Shown piece after piece: positions 41,930 to 51,948 of a stretch of DNA of 64,000 nucleotides (positions within the stretch are counted from its first letter, which is position 1; each line of letters opens with the position of its first letter). Under the pieces are notes generated by a model that ran no database searches, was not told where the DNA came from, and saw only the letters and a list, made by a program, of their open reading frames with translations. This stretch comes from Aurelia coerulea (lineage: Eukaryota; Cnidaria; Scyphozoa; Semaeostomeae; Ulmaridae). The position numbers and the translations under genes were made by a program. The DNA lies in contig CM076955.1 in the NCBI GenBank assembly GCA_039566865.1, positions 18,893,501-18,957,500 of the forward strand, written 5' to 3'.

Positions 41930-42460
41930 GCACAAACGAGGCCCACTATTTTTGGGACATCCTGTTTGAAATAGGGCCTACAGCTGGAAGACTGATGGAG
42001 ACAGACAGCTGATGATGACAAATTCAAAACAGTAATTCTTTAACGAGATTCATACGCAGCTAAATGGACAACGAAGAAGAAGAAGTACAAATGAGGCAAT
42101 TAATTCAAACCTCCGCCACAGAAGCCGCACAAACGGGACCCAATTCTTTGGAACATCATATCTAAAATGGGGTCTATAGCTGGAAGACTGATGGAGACAA
42201 ACAACTGGCTACTACGAACTCAAAGCAGTAATTCTTTAACGAGATTCATACGCAGCTAAATGGACAACGAAGAAGAAGAAGTACGAATGAGGCAATTTAT
42301 TCAAAGCTCCGCCACAGAAGCCGCACAAACGGGACCCGATTCTTTGGAACATCCTGTTTGAAATAGGGCCTACAGCTGGAAGACTGATGGAGACAGACAG
42401 CTGGTGACTACGAACTCGAAGCAGTATTCTTTAACGAGATTCACACGCAGTAAATGGACA
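41930..42460. repeat. 196-bp tandem repeat, about 2.6 copies
   Basis: AGCTGGAAGACTGATGGAGA recurs at 41,982, 42,178 and 42,374, exactly 196 bp apart. Each copy has ACGAGATTCATACGCAGC, GACAACGAAGAAGAAGAAG and CACAAACGGGACCC. The last copy is shortened. No product was recognised. Confidence 0.93.
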
Positions 42461-43088
42461 ACAAGCTTTTAAAATGGATGATGCAAGACTGCAATCTAAT
42501 AAGTATACTCATAACAGATATTTTACCATCAGCCAACAATTATGGATGCCAAATAGGAATATTTTTACCAGTTTGTGCAGCCCTATTTACATGTTAGTAA
42601 CAATACGATTATTTACACCCATATGTTATAAACATTGAAGCTTTTATTATTGTCTAAGATAGACAACAAAGTTGTTAAAATCTAACAATGGTATAATGTG
42701 TTTTGAAGGCGAGAGAGGCGAGTGTACAGCAATAGATATTTGTGCACAAGATGGTATCAGGGAATCCTTTACCATAATCCTTTGCGTCTCACAATAAATC
42801 GACCAATAAAATCAAAGCTCTTTCAAGAGGGAATGATCATGGTAAAAAGTCCATTGACATCATCTTTGGCGCAATTGTCCAACCCGTGCTTATACAAGCG
42901 AAGAAATGGGGCATCGCAAAAGTATCTATTAGCAGCGTGCAAGAACTCGTCTCCATAGAATTATAATTTTCGAGCGTGGTGTCGGAAAATTCTCTCTTTT
43001 CATAAAATCTTGTGAAACAAGTAGGCAGAAAGGAAGTAGACAGGAAGGTAGTTAGGTATTTACGTAGGAAATAGACGAAAAGGCATGA
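42461..43088. other. Intergenic DNA, nothing recognised
   Basis: No gene or repeat family was identified in this AT-rich stretch. Confidence 0.5.
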
Positions 43089-43203
43089 TTTTTTTGGGGT
43101 ACCTCAAAGTTCTTGTCTTGGCCCCTTTTTATTCATTATGTGCATAAATGATTTCGTATCATGTCTTGAATTTTTGGAAGCCAACATGTATGCTGAATAT
43201 TGA
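43089..43203 (+). pseudogene. LINE reverse-transcriptase fragment (motif 4 region)
   Basis: The plus frame reads FFGVPQSSCLGPFLFIMCIN, then DFVSCLEFLE, a decayed form of the non-LTR GVPQGSxLGPLLFxxxINDL block. No neighbouring reverse-transcriptase motifs were found, so it is a relic. Confidence 0.75.
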
Positions 43204-43390
43204 ATACCGTTCAATGAACAATATTAAATCTAGTTGACGGAGATAAATAGCTAGCTCAAGAACAGCATATGCATGTCTAAAATTAGCCTATTGTATTTGA
43301 GGATTTCGACGCTTTCGTAGATATTGTTTGCTATAGGGACAATAGCGCACGTATGCATCTTCTTTGTCCTATTCATAGATTACCCCCATT

Positions 43391-43445
43391 ATTGTGCTGT
43401 ACCTCAAGGCTCTTGTCTTGGCTCTATTTTATTCATTATGCACAA
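43391..43445 (+). pseudogene. Second LINE reverse-transcriptase fragment
   Basis: The plus frame reads CAVPQGSCLGSILFIM followed by HKF, the same motif as at 43,089. It is probably a partial duplicate or second relic of the same LINE. Confidence 0.65.
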
Positions 43446-43829
43446 GTTTCAAAATTTCTATCCCTGAAGAAATAATACAGCCATTACACTTGCAAATACA
43501 CCCGCCTCCGCGTCTTTCGGATAATACAGTGTTTGTTTGTTAATAATATGATCGTTAAACCTTTGTTCAATAAATGTTCTTTCGGTTTTGTGGATACATA
43601 AAGACCCAGCAGGTCTGGACTCGAATCTTGACAGCCTCTGTCTGGCATTTGATGTTCCCTCAAACTTTTAAGTCTGATTGGGAAAGTTATCCATATTGAA
43701 GAGCCTCGTTCCTGATCACCATGGTTGCGAGTGAGGCATGTAGGCCACATAACATCACGTAGTGGTGCAGCATCCTGTTTCAAAGAAATAAATAAAGATA
43801 TCAGAATAAAATAAATTGTAAATTTTATA

Positions 43830-44083
43830 CCGGTTGTCCCAGAAAAAGTATACAGATTTGGTTGGGCCCAGTCCAGCGATGTGAATTTAGCTTCGATCAA
43901 TGGCCAATCAGTCTCAAAATGTTCCTCGATAGTTAACTTGAATAAAGATACCTCAGTTGTTCATATTGGTGCTTTGAGAGAAGAAATATCACTCCCGAGA
44001 GCTCAAATTTGTGTCCACCTCCAAACCATAGAGCTTTGGCCTTTTGGCCTAAGCAAATTCTTGAAAAGGAGGTTGAAGATGGT
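43830..44083. mobile_element. Left-half fragment of MITE family V
   Basis: TA followed by CCGGTTGTCCCAGAAAAAG and CAGATTTGGTTGGGCCC; it matches the left half of 28,172-28,769 through AGAGCTTTGGCCTTTTGGC. The rest is replaced by LINE sequence from about 44,086. Confidence 0.75.
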
Positions 44084-44085
44084 TC

Positions 44086-44590
44086 ATTTTTATTTATTTT
44101 GGCATGGTAACCTCGTCAGCCCATGAGAACTGCCTTTCAGGAGGCCGTGGCGAAACATCTACAAATTTAAACGATAAATACTACATAAAATTAACAAAAT
44201 ATGAATGTTTGATCAGTACTTGATCTTGATTCTGTTCTCAAAATGGCAAGGAAGGGTGACTGTTTAACATCAAGTTCAACTTGATTCCAAAGCTTAGGTC
44301 CACGAAAAGATGTAGCCCTTTGCCCATTGTTAGTTTTCCGTAAGGGTAGCGAATGATGAGCTTCAGTATTTCTCAGTTTTCTGAAATTTCGAGTCAAATT
44401 TTCTTCAAACAAGTCGGAAAGGTATTCCGGGACGAGACCATTTAGCGATGTGTACATTGTTGTACCAGTTTCGCTTCTAATGATAACACTTACAGTTGGC
44501 CAATTGAAACTGTGTATTAGGGCCACAGCAGGTGTATCAAATCTATTTTTGTTACAATTCTGGCCGCTTGATTCTGCAACATACACACAT
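44086..44590 (-). mobile_element. LINE 3' fragment, family S (minus strand)
   Basis: The minus frame 44,586-44,191 reads FNWPTVSVIIRSETGTTMY, LNGLVPEYLSDLFEENLTR, then SFRGPKLWNQVELDVKQSP: the C-terminal block of a CR1/L2-like reverse transcriptase. The tail contains CACGGCCTCCTGAAAGGC as in the 22,208 copy. Inserted into MITE family V. Confidence 0.82.
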
Positions 44591-45282
44591 TCCTTTACTG
44601 TTATGTTCTATTTGCTTGAACGAACAAATTCTCTGATGTTTAATGACTGAAACAGAGGCTGTTGTGGTCCGCAAGCAAAAGAGGCCGCGAACGCAATCCC
44701 AAAAACATTATCCACGAAAAAGACAGGAGAAACAAAATATGTTTTGTGATTTTAAGAAAGTAATATGTCTTGCTTCTAAGTGGAACAGTTCAAACGGTTT
44801 TTACCATCACAGTTTCAAATCTACATCGTCTTAATGCCCTAGGTCGCCATTATCAAATAACAGCGTTATTGCCTTTGTTTCCAGCAGAGGAGCAGGTGCA
44901 CGCACCATCATATTACGACTTATCGCGTAAAGACTTCGCCATACTGTGAATTTGAATAGACACGCATCGGTAAAAAGGATCTAAAGAGGGCCGATATCCC
45001 TTAGTCCTCCTTCGAAACAGCTGTCGTAAAACTATGGGGGGCACGCGTGAATCGTTTGCAAGAGGTCAGTTATAGAAAATTCAAAAATATTTACAAGTAA
45101 ATGGCAGAACTAAGCTAGCCGTCGAAATTCGTTAGGTCATGGATACTCTTAAAATGACCTGGGTTATGATATTCCGTGGGTAGACACTTTTTTTGTGAAA
45201 AATATTGAAAATCTGCTCATAATTTTGAAGTCTAAATGGATCTCTTCTGAAAAAGAATCTGACTCGAACGATATTTGGGTAG

Positions 45283-45432
45283 ATTTTGTAAAACTTTCGA
45301 ATGTGCACAAATCTAGAAAAGAATAGAATAGGATAGAATAGAGTAATAGAAGCTCTAACGCCACTCGATCAAACCTTGCGTATAAGAATGCATAAAAACA
45401 TCGCTCGATGCAGACTTTTTTGAAAATAGCTA
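45283..45432. mobile_element. Single-arm copy of palindrome family T
   Basis: AACTTTCGAATGTGCACAAA, GAAGCTCTAACGCCACTCGA and AAATAGCTAAACGGTCT match one arm of the 18,057 palindrome. It is followed directly by another MITE. Confidence 0.7.
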
Positions 45433-45861
45433 AACGGTCTACACTCTTTTTCTTATAAGAATATTGTTTATAAGAATATTCAGGCTCAGAATCATCCACA
45501 TTTTAAGAATATTATAAGAATATTGCTCAGCCTCAGCTCGCATATTTGTGTCTCACTTCTCAGCAGTTGCTTGTTTTGCGATGTTCATAACGGAGGAACG
45601 CATGACTGACGTATCTCACTTTTTCAAAAGAATGTTTAAAACGTTATGAACATTCTTCTTGTTACAATTGCTTAAATTTTCCTTTCGTTCGACCATTTCC
45701 TCGTAATGAACTGACATTTCTTTTAAATATGTTCCCCTGAAACCATATCAGAATTGAAAAAATAAGAATACTTTAAGAATATGTTCAGGCTCAAAACGAA
45801 AATTTCTTAAGAATATTGAGGCTGGACAAAATTTATAGTATTCTTATAAAAAAAGAGTGTA
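45433..45861. mobile_element. Inverted-repeat MITE with ACACTCTTTTT ends
   Basis: ACACTCTTTTTCTTATAAGA at the left and TTCTTATAAAAAAAGAGTGT at the right. The word TAAGAATATT recurs about ten times inside. 429 bp, non-coding. Confidence 0.78.
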
Positions 45862-46200
45862 TCTCAAATTCAAGCTCATTTCGTGCATAAAAAACAAGCC
45901 AGAAAAAAGCTACGAAGTTATCATTTGGAATCCACCAGAACGATTGAAAATGCATTATGATATCCCGAGAGTAAACAATTTCAAATCAACATGAACAATT
46001 TGCTTATGATTTTTTAGCGTTAAATTTTTTCAAAGGACAATTCATCTGCAAATGCCATACAAAGATACTTTTAAAATGACCCAGTTTAACACGAGCTGTG
46101 ATATCAAGCAGAAAACAATTTTCATTAAAAATATGGAAAAATTGTTCATAAATTCCTTTTCGCACAAGAATATCTATTCAACAGTTTTTGGTTGTTAGAA

Positions 46201-46542
46201 AGCGGTCATTTTTAATCCTGGGTACCAGGAGGGCGGAGGATAATTTCACACGATTAGACAACATTTCATGCCCCATCTTGAATGTAGAAAAAAGTTTTTA
46301 CACCAATTGGTCCCAGGCGATTTTCATACCAATCCAGTGATTCATCAGTTCCAGAGGTCTGTTAACTTTATTTTTAAATGTTGACTGATGGCTTCATATA
46401 AATATTTTCAAGCAAAATAGTTTTGCACCCCATCAACATTTCCCTTGATATTTTCCGACCGCCACAAAGTAACGGGGGAAATCTTCATACCCCTGTCAAA
46501 AATCCTCCACCCCGCCGGTGCCCAGGATTAAAAATGACCGCT
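46201..46542. mobile_element. Inverted-repeat MITE with AGCGGTCATTTTTAATCC ends
   Basis: AGCGGTCATTTTTAATCCTG then GGTACC at the left and GGTGCCCAGGATTAAAAATG then ACCGCT at the right. 342 bp, non-coding. Confidence 0.83.
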
Positions 46543-46639
46543 CCCTTACTGGATAAAAACAGCGCTAAGAAGACGATAGAGTCATTATTTGGGAAATCGC
46601 TAGAACGATCGAAATGCGTTATAGTGATTGTGAAATTTT

Positions 46640-46800
46640 TTAAACAAAAGATACAGATCTGATTAAGACAAAGAGATTTAGCAGCCTGAAGAATAGATTG
46701 CACACTTCATGTGTAGCCAACAATAATGCTGTGCCTTATCTGTCTGTTACTTTGATTTGATTGAGTGCACTCGGAGGTGTGTGAAATCAATTCTTGTGAA
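46640..46800. mobile_element. Foldback-family fragment
   Basis: GACAAAGAGATTTAGCAGCC, AGAATAGATTGCACACTTC and GAGGTGTGTGAAATCAATTC resemble inner arms of family F (compare 19,150-19,290). Terminal motifs are missing. Confidence 0.5.
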
Positions 46801-46859
46801 AGCCAAATCCAACCTCGTCCCCAGGGCTTTTGTCATATTGGGACGGAGACGATGTACGG

Positions 46860-47258
46860 AACAAGGGCAGATTTTGTAATACAATAGCAACAGTTGCGTT
46901 TGATCGACACCTCAATTCAAAGCGATTAGCGGATGCAGACAAAGGAAATTCTCTCAACCAGCAATTCAAAACAAACAAAGCCGCAAAAGTTTCCCCGAAA
47001 CTAGTAGGGCAAACTCTCGCCTTGTGCAAGCGAAAGATGGTTTTTAAGAGAAGTTATGTGCTTATAGCAAAAGAAGAAGGGTAAATCTAAAGTTCTGTCG
47101 TTTAAATTATGTTTATTTGATTCAGGAGCCGAACAGAAGGCATTGTAATTCTCGCGTCTTTAGTGCTTATTTCCTTTGTCTGCATCCGCTAATCTCTTTG
47201 AATTGAGGTGTCAATCAAACGCAACTGTTGCTATTGTATTACAAAATCTGCCCTTGTT
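46860..47258. mobile_element. Foldback element, family F, with 9-bp target duplication
   Basis: Arms of about 100 bp: AACAAGGGCAGATTTTGTAA and CACCTCAATTCAAAGCGATT pair with AATCTCTTTGAATTGAGGTG and TTACAAAATCTGCCCTTGTT. GATGTACGG flanks both sides exactly. The spacer and arm carry the recurring minus-strand frame ending FPLSASANRFELRC. 399 bp. Confidence 0.9.
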
Positions 47259-47353
47259 GATGTACGGTATATCGTATGCCTAAGTTCATGAGTTGCCATG
47301 CACAGAGTATGGTGATAACCGGGAGGGCACTTTGGCTTTCTTGATTACATGTA

Positions 47354-47583
47354 CAGTAAGCCCGAAATTATTCATACCTATACCAAATTTGGAGTATTTT
47401 AATCGTTATATTTGCTAACCAATTCACAAGATATTTCATTCCTTGAAATGTCTCTTGTAGCACTTGTTTCAGCCTTTTATCACATTCTTACGAAACTTCA
47501 GCCACAGTAAAATTGGTCCTCAAATAGAACGATGCAAAATACTCAGAATTTGGCATAGGTATGAATAATTTCGGGCTTAACTG
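47354..47583. mobile_element. TA-flanked MITE with GCCCGAAATTATTCATACC arms
   Basis: CAGTAAGCCCGAAATTATTC and ATACCTATACCAAATTTGG at the left; CAGAATTTGGCATAGGTATG and AATAATTTCGGGCTTAACTG at the right; TA on both sides. 230 bp. A half copy lies at 61,767. Confidence 0.88.
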
Positions 47584-48559
47584 TAATTCCTATGTTATAA
47601 TTTTCCAAAGAGAAGATACACTTCGCAGAATCACCGCTATTTCCAGGGATTCTAATAGCCTCTGCATTTTTTAGCATCATTATGTGCTGTGTGCTTTGTG
47701 CAGTACACGCTATGCTCGAGCTCGCAGAAGGCCATAATCGTGTTTCGCCGTAGCTACTGGAAACCGTAAATCATTGATGAGAAACTATTGAATTATTAGG
47801 GACTATCTTAATCATATTTTCATCGTTGAGTATTAAGCCCGATTCTATATCATTGCGGCTTGTGCTTTGTCTGAAAACAGTTGGAGCCGAAATCATGGCG
47901 AAAAACAATGTTTAAAAAATTCATGTCAAATTCATTTCGTATCTTTGATGGTCGACATGAACAGAGATATCAATCCTTTGCGCTATCCAAAAATTTCCTA
48001 CTTGTTGCCGAACCCAGACGTTTTTTTGTTAGATTTCGCGAGACACTAAATTTGCATATCAGTATGTGCAATTCTTTTTTCCAGAGTCCTTCTCGTTAAA
48101 AGATGCCGCCCCGAGCATGATTTTTCTACTATCAATACAAAGATTCTGGAGTCGCTCTGGGTTCCAGACCACCTGTGGTCTAGAGTCATAGCATAAATAC
48201 GTAGACTCAATATCTTATGTAAAATGGAGAGAAATTCGTTTTAAGCGTCGTAAAATAGCCAATAGACCTAATCGGCTAAGGTTTGTTCTACCCATTTCAA
48301 GTCATGTGACCATACTCTTGGGAAGTTTTAGTATTATGCTATGGCACAACTGTGCATGGCACGAAATATGTTAGAGAAATCACAATTTTTTTTAACAAGA
48401 GATTGATCACATGACTTGAAATGGGTGTAAATAAACCTCAGCCGATATTGTCTATTCTTTTTAAAATGGGCTTTAAAGGTAAGCTAAGAGCTAAACCAAA
48501 ACCATAACAAAAACCACTTTAAAGCATTTCTCTGGTACAGTTCCCATAATTTTGATGGC

Positions 48560-49240
48560 GCCTGTTTCAACCATCATGCCTTATGCTTGCATGTGCCATT
48601 GCTTGGCTGGCCCTTGTTGTCGAGGATAGGTTCCAAATCTTTAAAAAGGCTGGTGTAGAATTGAGTGACCTATTTCTTTGAACTGAATGACTTCAAAGAA
48701 ACTTTAGCTATTTCTCTATAATTCTACCGTTGGACTTTTCTGAAATCTTCAATATTTTCAGAATTAGAGTGTTTTTTTTCTTTTTCAAGAATTCAAGAAA
48801 CATTTTCAAAAAAAAACTTAAAACCATCGTAATTTCTAAACTGTTTGACGCAACATAAAGTAATTTCGAAGAAAACCATAGTTATTGAATGCCTACAATA
48901 TGGTATCAAGCAAAAGTCTGTCACTCATCTGGTTTATGATTTAGAAATTTGATGACGTCACATCTTCAAATGAGTTGAAATGTAAGATACGCTGCAATCT
49001 TGAAAAATATTCAAAATTTTTGAAAAGTCCAACGGTAGAATTATAGATAAGTATCTAAAGTTTCTTTCAAGCCATTCAATCAGAAGAAATAGGTCATAGA
49101 ATTTTACACCCACCTTTTTACGCTGAGTTAAAGATTTGGAACCTATGCCTTGTTGTCGCCAATTGCATAGGCCATGAAAATGGTGACAACAATGGTCAAG
49201 CAGGAGTTGGCACGTGCAATGCATGCTGGTTAAAACAGGC
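48560..49240. mobile_element. Family H palindrome split by a family M MITE
   Basis: Left arm GCCTGTTTCAACCATCATGC and TGCATGTGCC; right arm GGCACGTGCAATGCATGC and GGTTAAAACAGGC. A Mutator-like MITE (about 48,630-49,146) sits inside with CCTTGTTGTCG on both sides. Without the insert the palindrome would be about 160 bp, like that at 15,709. Confidence 0.78.
48630..49146. mobile_element. Mutator-like MITE, family M, copy 3
   Basis: GATAGGTTCCAAATCTTT and AAAAAGGCTGGTGTAGAATTG at the left; GAATTTTACACCCACCTTTTT and AAAGATTTGGAACCTATG at the right. CTTGTTGTCG flanks both sides, consistent with a 9-10 bp target duplication. It closely matches copies 2 and 4 inside. Confidence 0.85.
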
Positions 49241-49243
49241 TTT

Positions 49244-49560
49244 TTAAAGGGGCTCCGTCGTCAAACGGTAAACAAATCCGGACACTCGCACGTGTCGCCG
49301 ATTATCCATTGTTCATCCATTGTTCTCTGCAGTTTGTTTGGTGGCTTCACCCAAGCCAGACCGTTAAAAATTCACTTATATCCGAGCAATCGTAGAAGAT
49401 ATGAATGTTTGGTTTGTTCCTTAGTGAAGTACAATGATTAATGCCCAAACAGCAACTTTCATTTTGAAAAAAAATACAAAAATCCTGTGTGATATCACCT
49501 TTCAAAAACTGCAAAAATCATCGTTTTGTTTACATTTTGACGACGGAGCCCCTTTAAAGG
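49244..49560. mobile_element. Inverted-repeat MITE just past the stop codon of the unknown gene
   Basis: TTAAAGGGGCTCCGTCGTC with AAACGGTAAACAAA at the left pairs with GTTTACATTTTGACGACGGA then GCCCCTTTAAAGG at the right. 317 bp. Its right end is 45 bases from the stop codon at 49,606, so it may form part of the 3' UTR. Confidence 0.83.
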
Positions 49561-49605
49561 AAAGAATAATTTGCAACCAACATACCTTAAGCGACAGCAG
49601 ATTAT

Positions 49606-50185
49606 TTAACCAACTTTCATCGAATGTTCACCATGTGGAACAACTTGCGAAGAACTCTCCCCTAGGCCCATGCCATTCCACATGCCGTTCGTTAGCGTTG
49701 CGTATGTGTTACTCGATGCATAACCCCCGGAAGGCGGCCTACTTTGCACGTGACTAAGCATCTGGCTTGACGTCTCACTGAAGCTGCTCATCGATGGTTG
49801 ATGATACGGCCATGAATTGTTGACTGTTCCGTTCTGATACGAGGTTGGCGTTCCAGGACTTAATGAGCATGCACTGTTGTTATAAGGTGATGTATTAGCA
49901 ATGGGAGATGCTTCATCGCTCATCAGTTGGCTTGGGTCACTGCCGTAGATTGAATTATTGTTATTGTTATTGTTGTTGTTGTTGTAACCACCTAATGATT
50001 GATATGTGTAGTCAGGTGACATGGTTGAGCTTCCGAGGCTTTGCGCACCAGGGCTTGAATATTGGTAAGGTTGCTTCAGGCGTGGTGTTGTTTTTGAGGG
50101 TGACGGGATTGATCCGTTCATCTTTGTGTATGGAGTGATTTTACCCGTCATGCCTTGGTGGTACATCTGTTTCGGGAATATTGAT
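49606..50185 (-). CDS. Last coding exon of an unknown gene, low-complexity regulatory-type tail
   Basis: The minus-strand acceptor CTGTTACAG is followed by a phase-1 exon reading SIFPKQMYHQGMTGKITPYT and onward to PGEHSMKVG-like C-terminal residues (GEHSMKVG) and a stop. The product is rich in Ser, Pro, Asn, Gln, Tyr and Gly and has a run of ten Asn from AAC/AAT repeats (about 49,948-49,984). GC content and codon use differ from the surrounding AT-rich DNA, and the frame stays open for about 190 codons. Such tails are common C-terminal to DNA-binding domains of animal transcription factors, but no DNA-binding domain is visible and I cannot name the family. Upstream exons must lie above 50,187. 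Confidence 0.72.
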
Positions 50186-51560
50186 CTGTAACAGAAGATG
50201 AAAAATGAGATAAAATGAATGGAAAGCGGAAATCACACTGGAAGCGTTCTCGTGACGTTGACCAAATAAGGAACGCGTTTTATGATACAGAGACCTTCTT
50301 GGGTAGTCTTAATAGAAAAGCAGCAATAAAAATGCTTTAAGTAAGCAATGAAAATAGAAAGGCAGCAATAAAAATGCTTTAATGCTTTCAGCGCAATGAT
50401 AATGAATAAAGGCATTGGAAGAATGGAGAGTAGCTACAAGAAAAATGTTGCTTTACAATGAATCTTGAATGTGAGCGAAGCGAGCGCTTTTACTTCCTTG
50501 TAACATAGAGTCGAATTTGTCGAAGTGGTTCCTGCAACAGAATATGTCCATAGATAGGTCAAATTAGTGGATTTTAGAACACAACAATTTCGTTTTCCTG
50601 TAGTTCACTCGTTAATAACGCCTCTATTACTGGCTAGCGCTGATTTTACCCGATGCAGATTTGAATAAATTCTGCCTTGCATCATGCTGATAGAAAACTC
50701 AAAGCAGGTCATCAGGAGCCGGGAAACTGTGTATATCAGGGTGATGGGACGTGCCGCCCTAAACGGTATCGTTTTCACGACTTTCCAACCTCGTTCCCAA
50801 AGTCTTTTGTCATATTGGGATGAGGTCCTGGGGACGAGGGTGACGACATTGGTATCAAGAATGGTGATTTTGGAATGAAAATAAAATGAATAGGGCATTT
50901 TGCGAAAAGTTGCTATAAGGGTGGGTACACATTTTCAAAAAATTAGTATAAGGAACGGGTATTGAAGCTTGAAAGGCACGCCCCTGGTCAAAATCAAGTC
51001 ACGAACCCCCAGGCCTCACAAGCGGATCATAAAAACCTCACCACGTGTCCCATCGACACAATGAAGATTCACTAACTTCTACTGTTTCGAATTTCTGACA
51101 AATAACTTAAGCTCGTGTAAATGTGTATTTACACAGTTGCACCAATAGATGTAGTTGACCATGAATGCAGTTGTTTGGAGAGGCAAAAGGAGTAAAAAGG
51201 TTGGAAAACAATCAGAATACAAGCCTGGAAATGTCTTTCGAGTGCATAAAGTTTGCTTAGGAATAAACTAACATCTTACACGTGTTGATTGTCGCTGCTT
51301 AAAAATGACTCGTATCACGGGGAAACCGGGAAATGATTTCTGCTAAGAAACTAAAAATTGCCTTTCTTTGTATCTTGTGCATTTTGATGCTTTGTCATGT
51401 TGTACCTCGCTCCCCTGTGTGCTAATTCTGTACCAATACTGAAGAGCACAGGGGATAACCAAGGCACAAGAATGATCAAGCTCACAGGGGACAAAGAAAG
51501 ATAAGTTTACATTTTCGCAGCAATCATTAGCGGGTTGTCAAAATTGCTTTTGAGTGTCAG
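50186..51560. other. Probable intron of the unknown gene, little recognised
   Basis: It contains a direct repeat AAAGCAGCAATAAAAATGCTTT/AAAGGCAGCAATAAAAATGC near 50,318 and 50,358. GGTATCGTTTTCACGACTTTCC (50,765) resembles GGTATTGTTTTCACC at 40,780, suggesting a shared repeat. No exon was identified. Confidence 0.45.
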
Positions 51561-51948
51561 CCACGCAGATATGGTTACCATGCAGAATTACATACGACAC
51601 CGGCTTTAGATGAGACGCAAGGGCATACGTCAAACAAACGTCCTGCTCTACCGCACGGATGTCTTGCTGAGATCTCACTCCCACAGTCTGGTGTCATTTC
51701 CCCGTGAAAATACTTCAGCGATTACACGAGGGCAACATCCCGTCTTTGCCAAGCGGGACATTTTCCACCAGCGAGATCTCACCTGTCGTTCAACGGGAGC
51801 CCGCTTTGATAAAGACATTTTTTCCTACATGATAACATCATCAAGCGAGTGAGTCTAGCTAGGGAGTCTTCTCTCATATAAACATTACGATATCAAATCG
51901 TAGCTGGATGTTCCATCAAAGAGGAAGAAGAAGTAAAACAAATCAACA

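Noticed and set aside
43484..43900. 138-codon minus-strand frame, or a SINE with the B-box-like GATTCGAGTCC
   Set aside because: The frame has no known domain and runs into a MITE at 43,830. The box A partner could not be placed with confidence, so neither a gene nor a SINE is called.
51540..51865. Plus-strand exon with an acceptor-like CTTTAG and donor-like GTGAGT
   Set aside because: GC-rich with open frames in two registers and some splice-like words, but no recognisable protein, no partner exons and no clear choice of strand. Noted as worth a transcript check only.
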